The notes under the pieces were generated by a model that saw only the letters and a list, made by a program, of their open reading frames with translations, made no database searches and had not been told where the DNA came from. From Epiperipatus broadwayi (Eukaryota > Onychophora > Udeonychophora > Euonychophora > Peripatidae), in NCBI GenBank assembly GCA_028023455.1, contig JAQFVV010006294.1, forward strand, positions 4,241,001-4,305,000: 64,000 bases of DNA, given 5' to 3'. The position numbers and the translations under genes are program-made. This document shows positions 50,721-62,889 of this stretch, one piece after another (position 1 is the stretch's first letter; each line of letters begins with the position of its first letter).

Positions 50721-50738
50721 TGGGGGCCTGTCCGGGAT
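50721..50738 (+). promoter_or_regulatory. Primer-binding site resembling tRNA-Pro
   Basis: TGGGGGCCTGTCCGGGAT lies 5 bases after the 5' LTR. The sequence complementary to the 3' end of animal tRNA-Pro is TGGGGGCTCGTCCGGGAT, so 16 of 18 bases agree and the two differences are adjacent (CT for TC). Confidence 0.85.
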
Positions 50739-52030
50739 CTGAAATTTATGCACAATTAATAATCACGTGTTAAATAATTTCATAAGATAACGTAAATATT
50801 TTCTAAAAAAATAAAAAAATATATATATGTGTGTTTCCAATATATATAAAATTAGCGTTGTAAGTTAAAGTGGTGAGAAGCGAAGACGAAGGGGATAGGT
50901 TTTATTTTATAATACTCTATACGAGCATTTCACGTCAAATGTGTACAAAGAATAGAAAGAGGGGGGAATTATTTTTTGTTATTATTACGAAAGTTTGAAA
51001 TGCGCAGTGAGGGATATCATCGGAGACAAGAATATTGAGACAAGTTGTAATGAACAAAGAACTGATTATATCAAATGATTGCTGTAATGTAATATAAATC
51101 GTTTCAAAAAAAAAAAGAAAGAGAATAACACAAAGTTTCATGAAGGTTTACGCTAAATAATAATAAAAAAAAATAGTCGCATAGCCCAGTAAAGTGAAAG
51201 AATAGATTATCTGGATGTAATTAATTAATGAAAACATAAAATAGTTAAGTTAGAAATAGTGAAACAGTTTCAGTAATGTTGTAGTTATAAAGGTTAAATG
51301 ATTAAAATAGTCAAAACTAAGTTAGATGAAGAAAGATATATGTGTGAATTAATAATCATGTGTCCTAGTTAAGCGGAAAATAAAATATTTAATGATAAAA
51401 GGAATTCGCGTGTATAAGTTAAATTGAAGAAACTATAAGTATTGTCGCGTCTTTTAGTTAAGTGAAGAAAATATATATATATGTGATTCTAGAATAGTCG
51501 CAGATGTAAGAGAAAAAAAATATATGTGTGTATGATCTTGCTTAAAATAGCCATAGTGGCCGAATTTTATAAACGTAGGAGTAGAAAAAAATATATATAT
51601 CGGAAGGGTAATGTGGGAGTTACAGTCAAACAAAACGAATTTATAATGTATATCGTTAACAGAGGAACAAGTATAGTATTTAAGTAAGTGAATTTAAAAG
51701 AATATATAAGTACATCATTTAATTGAGGTATAGGGGTCAGAGGTAGATGAGTGGAAAAAATAGAGGACAATCATCAGGGTGGACAGGCAGTCGGGCGAAT
51801 CTAAGGCAGGTGAACAAGAGGATGAACCAAAGTGCAGATGTTTGGGTTGGCTAGCGATCTGAATGCTGATCGATAAATAATACAGATACTAAAGTTAATC
51901 AAAGTGAAAACATAAAGTCAGTCGAAAAAAGTTGGGTATAAGTCGAGTCAGAAGAGGTCAATAGTAGTAATAATCATTCCAGATATAAGGAAGGGTTAAA
52001 TAAAAATAATATTTATGGGCTCAAGCCAAA

Positions 52031-53455
52031 ATGGAATGTCAAGAAGAGGAAGTAAAAGAAGGAAATGAAGAGGAGATGAAAGTAAAGGATACAATAGCCT
52101 ATGGTAATATCATGGATATGTTAAAGCAAATGAGGATGGAGCAAGAACAATTCATGAAAGAATTCGTGAATAAACAAAAGAGAAGGATAGAAGAATGGAT
52201 GGTAAAGGTAGAAACAGACAACCGGAAAAGAATGGCTGAAGTCAGGGAAGAAATGAAAAATAAGGTCATCCAGCAATCAAAGGCTAAAGACACATGGGAT
52301 GGATTTCACCAAGAGATTGAGAGAGATGAACAAAGGAGTATGGGGCCATGTGCATATGAGGAATCAGAAATAGTTGAGGACAGAGGTAGAGAGTCAGCAA
52401 GATGGGATTGGAAGAAGGACAAAGGGTGACAAGAAAGAGAGATAAGACAGTTAGATGAAGAAGTGGAAGTAATTAGAGTGGAGGATCATAGAATGATGAT
52501 GATGAGCGTACAGGAGAATTTAAGTCAGGTGGCGAAGATAGTAGCAGGGTTAAATACAAAGGTTGAAGAGAGTGTAAGGAGGGCAGCCAATAGCAGCACC
52601 AATACCAACATAGAGGGCATAGGACCAAGAACCAGTGGAGAATGTAGAATGGTGGGATCTGGAAATTGCATGGATTATCCTGTGGGCTTCCACCAATTTC
52701 AGAAGATCAAAGTCTTCACTGGAAACCCTGGAGAAAGCCTGATGGAGCATTTGAACAGCCTGGAACGGTACTTCAAATTCGGTAGAAGGAGTGAGGAGGC
52801 CAAGATAGCAGTCACCTGCAGCCATTTGCAGGGCAAATCTCAAGTCTGGTGGAACTCACTGTTCCAGAAACCCATCACATTTGCAGAATACCATAAAGCA
52901 TTGAAGACCAGTTATTGGAGTGAGGAACTCCAAGAAGATGTGTTGCATTGGATAAAACAGGATAAGTGGAGACTGGAGGAATCATTTATAACATTCTTCC
53001 GTCGTCAGGTGGCTAAGTTACGAATGATGACTGCAAATCCATTATCTGAGACTCAGATACTCCGGATAATTAGGCCCGGGTTTCCAAAGGATATAGAATG
53101 AACTCTGATCAGTACAGAGAGGAAGACGGCGGATTGGGTGGCCGTATTTCTGAGTGCATTGGACACCACCAGGGACAACCAAAAGGAAGATGGATGGCAA
53201 TCTGAACCGCCTCTAAAAGAATCGCCGATAGTAAAGAATAGATGGGATTCTGGGGAAGGATGATGGCAAGAAAACCGGGGATACTCTATGAGATGGAACC
53301 CGAGGAGACAGGAAACAGGACAACAGAGAGGAGAGACAGAATGTAAGCGTCCAAATGACAGGACAGAGAGCCATGAGCCTATGGAGCAAAACCTGCATCC
53401 CAGAGGAGGCAGAGGTGATGTCAATAGAGGAAGACAACCACCAGATAAGACTTAA
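52031..53455 (+). pseudogene. Gag of the LTR retrotransposon, three internal TGA stops
   Basis: One frame runs 475 codons from the ATG at 52031 to the TAA at 53453, interrupted only by TGA at 52427, 53099 and about 53261. The first 130 codons are charged and probably coiled-coil (many Glu, Lys, Met). The middle (about 52680-53060) matches the retrotransposon Gag capsid pattern: KVFTGNPGESLMEHLNSLE, then a L-Q-G-K-S-Q-V-W-W-N-S-L block and a following helical region ending in F-x-x-x-F-R-R-Q. The C-terminus is rich in Arg, Gly and Gln, with no C-C-H-C zinc knuckle. The frame otherwise holds throughout, with no frameshift seen, so decay is by point change only. Structural role: assembly of the retrotransposon particle. 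Confidence 0.85.
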
Positions 53456-54307
53456 GGGCAGTCACATATAAAGGAAAGATTACTGATAACAAGATTGGAA
53501 ATGGAGCACGAGTCATGGAGACTGGACTGTAATATTGATCCTGATAGCATAAAGAAATGATGAGCCGATAAGTGGAAAAAAAGATGAAGGACATTATGAT
53601 AAAATAAGAAAGCATATGATAAATAATGGTGTGAAGTCATAGATAGAGGCTGAAGGCATGTAGGTTTAGATATTGGTAGATAGGTCTGAACTGTATTGGG
53701 TGATGCCTTCTTTGTTATTCATTCATGTATGTTCTGCAGTGCACCAAATCTTATCATACAGAGAACACAGGGACAGAAATCCCATTCTCATAATGACTCA
53801 CTGGATTAAGATTTCCAGTTAGATATTGGACAGATATCGCGAGTCAATGGTTCAGAGACCACTATGGGGGAAAGAACCCCTTGTATAAATTAAGAGCTAT
53901 CAGAAAATATACTGAGCTTATGGATGAGTTGGACGAAAAGATGCCAGCCTCCCAACCCACCTCGGTAATAGTGACCAGAGTTGGCACTTAGGGGTTTATC
54001 ATTTGCAGGATGTGATGTATGAGCAGGTTTAATTGGGTCACAGAGATATCCTATGGGTCCGAACCTGTATATACGAGTATGAGGCAGGAATAAAATGCAT
54101 GTAATGCTATGACAAGTTTAAATTGGTTCGGCAATGCTGGTTGGGTCATCAAAAAAGAGATATAATTTACCTGGTCACCTCTCTAGAGATGAACCTCATC
54201 ACTAAATCATGTTAGGAATGCATAAATCTAAAAGGTCTGAACAGTAGTTGGGATCATCTAGCGTTCGATGCAAAAATTAAAAATTTTTTTTTTACAAAAA
54301 AAATTTT
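53456..54307 (+). pseudogene. Region after gag, eroded unknown open frame
   Basis: A 64-codon stretch free of stops lies at 53797-53991, in a frame other than gag. It contains YWTDIASQWFRDHYGG and IRKYTELMDELDEK, and continues with only a few stops to about 54165. Composition is protein-like and more GC-rich than the host. I do not recognise it as protease, reverse transcriptase, integrase or envelope. It may be a remnant of the distal end of pol or an accessory frame left after an internal deletion. Confidence 0.35.
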
Positions 54308-54320
54308 AAAAGGAGGAGAA
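54308..54320 (+). promoter_or_regulatory. Polypurine tract
   Basis: AAAAGGAGGAGAA lies 8 bases before the 3' LTR and would prime plus-strand DNA synthesis. Because TGTAATG intervenes, the LTR could instead start at 54324, but the 5' repeat does not share those bases well. Confidence 0.75.
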
Positions 54321-54328
54321 CGGTGTAA

Positions 54329-56033
54329 TGTGATGATCGCACGTACTGCAGTCACACATATAAATATTAAACATTCAGAGAATATTAAATATTATGTTTG
54401 GCAGAAAAAAAAAAAGAAAAAGCGAGCTTGGAAAAATTTACAGAACAAAGAAATGTTTCAACTAATTAAAAAAAAAGAGAGGGAATTAGAATCACAAGAT
54501 TCTTATCTTTTACCCTCCAAAGTTCGGGTTTTGGTGAAATTAAAATATAAAATTAGAGATATTGGAAATGTATGTTAAAAAATAAAGTGATAAAGAAATA
54601 TAAATAAAATGCAAGTTAAAATCCGATTTTGAAAGAAAGTAAAGTTTAAAAAAGATAAAAAAAAAACCTTAAATAGCGCGCAAAACAGAGAAAGTTAGAC
54701 ATGATCAAAAGATAAGGATCTGGGTTTTAAAGTACACATTTGATGATAAACGAAATGCATGTATAGAGTGTATTTGAAGCAGCATATAGACAGAAATAAA
54801 TGCTTATCCAAATTTTAAAAAAAAGAAAAAAGAAAAACATGTATTAAAATCTGTTTAATTAAAATCAAGAATATTGAAATACATAGTGCTACGAGAGTGG
54901 GTAAAACCAATTTACATATGGCCGAAGGCATAGTAAGAAAGAAGGTGTGAATAAAAGTGAAACAAAGGATCGGAAGGACAAAGGTTGGTGGAATTAAAAG
55001 TTTTTCAAGAGAGATTAGAGCTAGAGACGTCGTGTTGAGAGGGTGGTAAAACGGAGCTCCGATAATCAACCGATATAGTTAGCAAATATGACTTTTAACA
55101 TTGGTGCTTCATCTAGAATGGCTGGCTAAGGCCATCATGATCGCTGGTCAATATGGACTTACTGTACTAATGGTTCTTGTCAATATGTAATAACCACCAT
55201 CATAGCGCCTGCCGGTGGATTCATTTAGTTGCCTTGTCCTCGATGCCTTAACACTGAGAAGCTATACACAACCAAATCTAACCTACGAGCGACCGTCCCT
55301 TCTAAAGAAGTGGAGAAATCCATGTGGCGGTCGGCAGGACGTCGGATAAATTCAGAGACTAAAACCTAAGTAAAGATACATACTTTTTTTTATATATTTC
55401 AATGTGCACATCATTTACTTAGACAATGGCCACCTGCTGTTTGTGAATGATAAAGACAATCTTGAATTTTTTTTTGATAAATACCCAGAATGACGATTTA
55501 TAAATGTACCATCATTTATAAGAGTTTTTTTATGTGTTCCTTTCCTTGTAGCACTATAGATCATAATCTGTTTTATTTAATGTAAATGTGTTTTATAGAT
55601 CTTTTTTATGATTGATTTATTCTATTAAATATATTTTTTTTCTATTTAAATCTGTCTTGTGTCATTCTTCGCCACGTCCAAAAAGAGATAGTCTAGTCTT
55701 AGGGTGGCAAACTATTATTCTTTTTTTTTTTATTATTGAATTAACACGTGAAATTTGGTGGTGCAGTGTTTGATTTCATTAAATTTATAAATCATCCAAG
55801 CGCTGTAACTCTGTCAGATCTTACAGCAGTCGGGAGAAAGTTGATCGGGAAATATACCCTGAGGCTATATCCATATAGCATACAGGTTCGGTCAAATACG
55901 GAGATAGACTCGTCTATTTCCGTATTTCTCTCTGCTTGCGGTAATGGAAAGTAGACGACTTTGAATTATAGAATTTCCCATTATGTACACATAAAAGGGA
56001 AGTTTAGCCTTCGATCGTCGTGTGCCCATTACA
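54329..56033 (+). repeat. 3' long terminal repeat
   Basis: It is 1705 bp from TGTGATGATCGC to CCCATTACA. Compared with the 5' copy it lacks about 28 bp of a short tandem repeat near 55240 and has a few other small indels in A- or T-runs. Substitutions appear to be a few percent by eye. Confidence 0.93.
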
Positions 56034-56333
56034 ATATACAATAAAAAAAATGGAAAAATAAAATTGATAGTTGTTAAATTTGGCACTCTAGTCAGGATGT
56101 TAGATGGTGCTTTAATCTATATCTGCGGATTATTTTTAATAATTTGTGAATATTAAGAAGATTCTATTGAATCAGATTGATGACTTCCATTTAATCATAA
56201 ACTTAAATTTTTCACTTACCAGTCTAAAATATCCCCAAGATTTTGATTCCAATTCACCAAATTGTTATTTAAAGCTTGAAAAGATCGAGTTTTGATAGTC
56301 AGGCGACATCTTTTTATACTTTATATTCATAGC

Positions 56334-57213
56334 AAGCTTTCCATACAATAGTACCACCCAGTGCAAGCCTTAGTAATCAATGAATGCTAGGTTTGTGCAT
56401 AAAATCCCTATTTAGTGCCTATTCATCCAATATCCCCAGACTAGTTTCTAGCTTGTGACTTTCATTAGTGAGGAAATTGTGGAACAAAGACCAGTGCATC
56501 TGGATCTTAGGATCTAATGCAACCCTCAAGCAGCCTCCTTTTATCAATTTAGTTAACTATAAAGGTAAGAGCCCAAGATGAAAACACAATTGTTGTTATT
56601 CCAAGCTCATTCACTTGTATAGTCCCAGTTCTGCAACTATACATTTTGATGTCTTCGGTTTTTTAAAAACTGAGTTACCATTATCCCATAGACAGGATTG
56701 ATCTAAAAACAGCGAAACATCACATGATCATTTCCTATGCTTACATAAGCTATTAATTACAGTAGCAAACTCTACATATGGTAGTGGCACCCAGTGCAAG
56801 TCTTACTAATCAATGGATGCAATAAGGTTTGTGGTTATGGAATAATGGTGACAATGGTTTTTGAAAACTGGATTCAGATCTGTATTAGTTTGGATTGAAA
56901 ACATTATTGCATTTTCATCTTGGGCTCCTAGATTTATTGTTAACTAAATAGGTAAAAGGTGACTGCTGGAGGGTTGCATTAAATCCTAAGATTTAGATGC
57001 ACTGCTCTCAGATTCAAAGCTCCTTGCTAATGAAAGCTAGAAACTAGTCTAGAGATATTGGATGAGTAATCACTAGATTGGGATTTATGCACAAATCTTC
57101 TTGCATACATTGATAATGGGTGTCACTACTGTATGGAGAGTTTGCTATTATTATTAATAGCATGTGTAAGCATAGGAAAGTGATCATGTGATTTTTAGTG
57201 GTTCTATATAAGC
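56334..57213. repeat. Cluster of foldback-family copies forming a large inverted repeat
   Basis: 56334-56588 pairs with 57151-56905. Shared blocks include TTTGTGCATAAA, CATCCAATATC, AGACTAGTTTCTAGCTT, CAGTGCATCT.GATCTTAGGA, ATGCAACCCTC and AGCCCAAGATGAAAA. A third, direct copy at 56715-56830 starts AAACATCACATGATCA and pairs with about 57200-57085. The phrases AAACATCACATGATCA, CCTATGCTTACA and CTCCATACAGTAGTG link this cluster to the small elements at 32776 and 40783. No coding capacity is seen. Confidence 0.8.
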
Positions 57214-58219
57214 AATATTTCCCTATATCTGCAGTTTCAGTTGTTCATAATTTTAAAAATAATTAAATAAATTATAAAAAATTATCAATTAAAAAATAAA
57301 TGTTCGTTTTAATTTTTTTAGCTCATGGTGCATATACAACACATATATACTTATGTATGTATACATTACAAACATTTTCAACATATATATACACACACAC
57401 GTGTGTATTTAAAATGCATTTTACAATATGGTTTGCTACTATTTATGAAGTTCATATCTGCAACATGGCTTAAGAATAAGTTCCATATATATGAAAGAAC
57501 TGCTATATTCTATATACTCTTTTATTTTTATCTCATATGAATTATCTCGGTGCTTATATTTTGTAATCAGAAACAATTAATTATTGAGGTACTTTTTACA
57601 TTTTATTTACAAAAATGTGAGTTTGTTTGACCATATTATTTTACTGAATTTAAAGCAGTTATATATATATAATTACAATTGCAGTAATACTTTTTACTAT
57701 TAAACCTTGAATGTTCTTTATTATTTATTTCGGGGAGAAGGATCGATAATTAAGTTACAAACAGTATTAATTTTCAAACAAAAAGTAAAAAAAAAATACA
57801 AATGTTTTTAACAATAACTTTCCACTAACGTTTTTAAATTCTAAATAGGTTGAGATTGTTAATAAATTATCAGTAATTGAATATTAAAAGAATTATTAAT
57901 TGTAGCTAATTTTAAATATCTAATTAGTTAACTTATCTTAAACAAATTTATTTCAATAATATTTAGTACCTAATTATATGTAAATAGGTAACATGTTTAT
58001 AATTTTATTGGTGATTGTTTTAATTATACTATTTTTTATATGTTCTTAAAAGTACACTTTATTGAAATATATAGTATGATACTTGATGCTTTATTGTTAA
58101 TAGAGTTATTAATACATAAAAAATATTTATACAATGAAAATATAATTATGCCAACAATATTAGCAATTGTCTTTTCGTTTCTGCCTGCCTATTTTTTGGG
58201 TGGTTGCAGGTTCAAAAGA
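57214..58219. other. AT-rich stretch, no gene seen
   Basis: Frames at 57325-57540 and 58040-58243 have no motif. Confidence 0.5.
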
Positions 58220-60610
58220 AAAGAAGTTGTTTTCTTTTCCTAAAAACACGCTTTTCCTGATCAAACTTTGCCATTGTGGTTGAGATTTGCTTTGTGGTCG
58301 TTTTAATTTTTTGATGGCCCGGTCTTTTATTCAAAAGCCCGAATCTGTCCCAGCATGCTGCAAATAAAAAAAAATAAAATATTTTTAAAATTTTGGTCTT
58401 AGTTTTAAGATCGGTATTTTACTAACTGTTTCTTTTTTGGTTTTATTGCTGGCTTATTCAAACATATTGGCAAGGTAAATTACTTTTAAATCTTATTAAA
58501 CTAATAATAACTTTAATACAAAAAGAATAATAACCATTATTAATAACGCCAATGAAAGGTTGATAAAAGTTAATCTCTTTTATTCTAACAAACTAAAATA
58601 TTTATAAGTTAATTACGAATTAACTAAACGAAATATTTAAAAATTAGTAAATAATAATTTATACAAGTCTTATAAAATTTAAGAACCTTGAAAAATCTAT
58701 ATCAGTGAGTCTAAGTAAATTTTTAAATAGTCTATAGAAAATTTATTCTTACTAAAGTTCATAGTTCCCATCATAATTTCATTTTCTCCTTTTTTCTAAA
58801 GGTTGTTTTATTAAATTAATTCTTTGTTATGTGTTTTTTTCGTTTTGTGTATTTAGATTAAAAATTATTTATTCTTTTTATATATTTTTGATTTGTCTTT
58901 TTTTTATGTATATATCTTATATTCTCTAAATTTATTAAAATTTCTTTTTTATTTTTTTCTTTATTAAAATATTTTCTTTATTATTTGGATTTTTAATTTT
59001 TGTTAGTATTGTTTTTATTTTTCAATTAGTAAAAAAATAATAATTTTATTCTTGTTTTAAAATTATTATAAAAAAATTAATTTCTTTTTAGCTTTTAATA
59101 TATATTTTTTTAAAATTATTGTGGTAAAATAGGTTTAATTTTTTCTAATTTTAAATCTTTTTTTTTTTATGTGAGGGTGGTATTGTGTTCTTTTTTTTTT
59201 AAATATTTAATTATTTTTTTTTATTTAGTAAATTATAAAATTCTTTCTTCTTTTTTTTTCTTTATTTTTTAAAATAGTCTGTTTAATCTTATTTTTGTAT
59301 TATTTTTCCCTCTTTTGTGTAAATTTTGCTTTCTTCTGTTTTTTGTTTAAAATATATATATTTTTTTTTGTCTATTAAAAATATCTCTTTATATTTTATA
59401 ATAGTTTATTAGTTATTTTTTTTATAATTTTTTTTTTAAAAATATTTATTTTTGTGTGAGTTTCTTTGGTCTCATTGTATTTCTTTATCTTCTTTTTTTG
59501 AATGTTGTTTTTTTTATTTTTAGTGTAATTTTTTTTGTTTCGTGTTAAAAAAAAAAGTTTTTTTTTTTAAAATATTTTTAAATTTGTATTGATGGTTGAG
59601 AATTTGTATTGTGGTCTTTATTTATTTGTGGGTTTTTATTTAAAGGTGTTTTGATGTCTGAAATAAAAAAATAAAATATTTTAAAATTATTGTCTTAGAT
59701 TTTAAGAATGAAATTTTTAAATAATTATCTTTTTTGAGATTATTATTGTGGTTATTATATTAGTAATTCTTAAATCTTATTAAACTAATAATACTTTATT
59801 AAAAAATAATAATTATTAATAGATGAAAAAGTTGTAAAAGTATAATCTCTTTTATTCTAAAAAAAATATTTATAGTTAAATTAATTAACAAAGGAAGTAA
59901 ATGTATCAGATAATGAATGTTAAAAAATTAGTTAAATAATAAAATTTAATAATGTTCCAAGATCTTGTATAAAATTCTTTATAGTCTTGAATAAAAAGTC
60001 TATATCAGGATGGTAGTCAGTAGTAAATAATTGTTTGAAACTTTAAGTCATATCAGAAAATTTATTCTTAATTAGTAATTCATTAGGTTTATGGTCCCAG
60101 ATCATGAAATTTCATTATTTCTGCATCTTCATTATTGTTCGTTCTATTGGAAAAAAGGTTGTAGTGTTTATTGAAAAGGTTTCAAATTTATGTGTGATTT
60201 AGAAGGGGATACTGTGTAGAGTATATTTTTGCACAGTTATGCTCGTGGAGCCTCAACTTTAGAGTAATAGAAGTAAAAGAGAAGAGTTGAAGTTGTATTC
60301 CTTTTTATATCCTCCATTTTTGACTTTACTTTTTGTCTTTTATAGCGTATAAGATAATAATCTTATATTCTTAAATTTAAGTTAAAATTTTTTTTTTAGA
60401 TTATTCTTCCATCTTTAATTAGTAAAATATTTTTTTTACTTATACTTTTGGAATTCTTTTAATTTATCTGGATTAGTAATTGTATGTCATTATTTTTCAA
60501 TTAGATAAAAAAATAAGAATGATTTTAATTCATTTTTTAAAAAATTATACTAATCAAAAAAATCTAAATTTATTTTAGTAAATTATATTATTAAAAAACA
60601 ATATATATAA
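58220..60610 (+). repeat. Diverged tandem duplication, unit about 1.3 kb
   Basis: Blocks from 58276 onward recur in the same order from 59591. They are TGGTTGAGA.TTTG, TTGTGGTC, AATAAAAAAA.ATAAAATATTTT, AATCTTATTAAACTAATAATA, AATCTCTTTTATTCTAA, TCTATATCAG, AGAAAATTTATTCTTA, TTATATTCT.TAAATTTA, and TATTTTTCAATTAG near 59017 and 60496. The second unit has an insertion of about 120 bp near 60170-60300. The 58800-59570 part is strikingly T-rich on the plus strand. Confidence 0.75.
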
Positions 60611-62889
60611 TATTAGTCATCTATTGTTTGGTTATAAAAAAATTTGCAGCACAAATAGGAAACCCAAAACAATAAAGAAAAAGTTACAAACACTTCCTAT
60701 TACGTAATTATATAGTCAATAAAGCAAAAATAAAATAAAATTTTCTAAGATAATATTTTTCATTGTAATTACAAACTAAAATTTCAAGGTCATTCTTTTT
60801 TATATAAAATATATAACATTTTTCCATTTTAAAAAATACAGAGAAAAATAATATTAAAGTTGTCTATGTCTTAAATTTCCAAGTATCACATGACTTAGAT
60901 TCGGCAGCAAATTTTTCTTCACACTTCTATTGTACCTACTATAAGAATTAGTCACAATCAGATGCCAGATGATAACACATCTCTACCCAGTGTTATTCTA
61001 TCCATTATTCCCAGATTAGTTTTTAGTTTATGGCTTTTATCAGTGAGGAGTTAGTTACAGTAGAAGGCATAGAGGGAAGAAAGGCCAAAAATAGGGTGAC
61101 ATTTTAAAAATCACAGTGTAAAGAGGGTAAAAGTTGTGGTTCTGATGTTAGAAAAGAGCTGTCTCTCAATGTAGATGATATGATGTGTTTAATGTTAATG
61201 TGTATGAGCATGTTGTATGGTGACATTTTGTAACTAATGCAGTTGAAAATAATGATTTGTCTCATAAGAAAGCCATTTCAACAATATTCTCTTCTGAATG
61301 GCAACAAAAGATTAGTAGGAGAAGCTCGAAAATTGATTTTCATCAAAAAGTCTAAATGTTTCATTTCAAAAAGTTAATATTTGAACTTGTTATTAATGGT
61401 GAGATTGCTCAAATGAAATATTGATCAGAAATGCCAAGTGAAGTAATAGGTAAGTATGCAATATATAGCTTACTTAGTATTTAATTTTGTTGTTAAATAA
61501 AGAAGATATAGTTTTGATTTGTTTTCTATTCATTTAGTATATCTTTGCAATATTTTTACCAAGAAATGATGGTCTCTATGGGAGAGATTGTGAGGAATAT
61601 TCCCAATTTCTTCTAGAATGAAAACAATATATTAATGATGTTTTGATGAATTATGTGAAAAGAATACAGTGGTCAACTGTTGAATTTAACACGTTCTGAT
61701 CAAAATGACATCTTTTATTCCATTTCAAGTTAATGAGTAAAAAGCTAATTTATTATCTTAACAAAAGAATGATTTTATAAAGGGAGTGTTGTGAATGAAA
61801 TGAGGATGTTAAGTAGAATTCCTTTAGCATAATGGAAAGATAAGATTTAGGGTTAGATTCTTTTTTTTTTTTGGTGATGTTAATAAAATGCTTTTGAATT
61901 TTAGTTCTAAGATATTTGAAAACAGATGACTAAGAAAATCAAAGTATTTAACCAGGGAACCCATAAATATAAAGAAAGTAGGATACAGAAGTTATTAATA
62001 TAAGATTTGTTTTATAATATAAGGAGCTTAAAAAGCAAAGTCACGTGATATATGACTTGCTTTATTGATTAAGATATGTTTTACAAGGTTATTTAGAAAT
62101 TAAATTTAAATTCCTGGTAGATCACACTCAACTGGATTAGGAGAGAATTAATGCAGAAAATGAAAAGGGGATTGGATTATGATTTGAATCCAGATGATAT
62201 TTTTATATTCATGGTAAAATGTCAGTTATTAGTTAAAGAAATGAATGAAAATATTACAGTTTTGAAGTGATTGAAGAAGTTTAGAGATAAAACTGAGAAG
62301 ATGGCTGATGAGGTATTTAGTTAGAAGGCAACTAACTAGTGCAAATTTTTTGCATTTTTAAATGTAATCAATTATTATTTTGAATAGAATTGTTGTTGAC
62401 TAGATTGAGGAAGCCTTTTTTTTTGTAAATTAACATTGTGATATCTACAGCTTAATCTTATTCTTGATCAAATGGCTATTATAATTTTGAATAGAAGGAT
62501 ATCATTAAAATTGAACTAAGGTTTTGAAATATTGAAAGGACTGTTAATTATTCAAAAAGTTAGGAGTCCATTATTTAAAAATGTAAAAAATATATTAAAA
62601 AAAACAATGAGCAACTGACTATTGATTTGAGAAATCTACAATAAGAGTTAAGAATAAATTGTAATAGTATTAATACTGGCAGATCTTTGAAAACTTTCTT
62701 TTTAGGTGTGAAGCTTTTCAGCTGACTGTGGTGATAGTAATAATATGATAATGAAGCAAAATCATATATAATGATATTAGTAATGGTAAGTATAATACAA
62801 TCAACAAAGATGCATTATTTGTTTTCAAGCTTGTCCATGGATACTAAAAATTACAGATAGTAATGCATAGTATATAATTTATATTGTTA
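60611..62889. other. AT-rich stretch with one fragment of the foldback family
   Basis: At about 60998-61055, TCTATCCATTATTCCCAGAT, TAGTTTTTAGTT and ATCAGTGAGGA match the internal part of the 56334 repeat (TATTCATCCAATATCCCCAG, TAGTTTCTAGCTT, ATTAGTGAGGA). Nothing else is recognised. Confidence 0.5.

Larger units (their letters stand above)
48963..56037 (+). mobile_element. LTR retrotransposon (Gypsy-like), internally reduced
   Basis: Two direct repeats of about 1.7 kb enclose a 3.6-kb internal region with a primer-binding site, a broken gag and a polypurine tract, in the order expected for plus-strand transcription. The repeats begin TGTGATGATCGC and end CCCATTACA (TG...CA). ATAT on both outer sides (48963-48966 and 56034-56037) fits a 4-bp target duplication, but this is weak in AT-rich DNA. 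No protease, reverse transcriptase, RNase H or integrase motif was found, and 3.6 kb is too short to hold gag plus pol, so the copy needs enzymes from elsewhere. Confidence 0.9.

Noticed and set aside
53053-53640. Minus-strand frames of 62-123 codons in the LTR element
   Set aside because: They overlap gag and its downstream region in antisense and show no motif of their own.
54324-54328. Alternative LTR start at TGTAATGTG
   Set aside because: It would sit closer to the polypurine tract, but the matching bases at the 5' LTR (TATAT) differ at two of five positions and the possible ATAT target duplication would be lost.
61550-62880. Continuation of the RTE remnant upstream of 62890
   Set aside because: The plus strand looks G-rich and LINE-like in composition, but no endonuclease or reverse transcriptase motif could be read.
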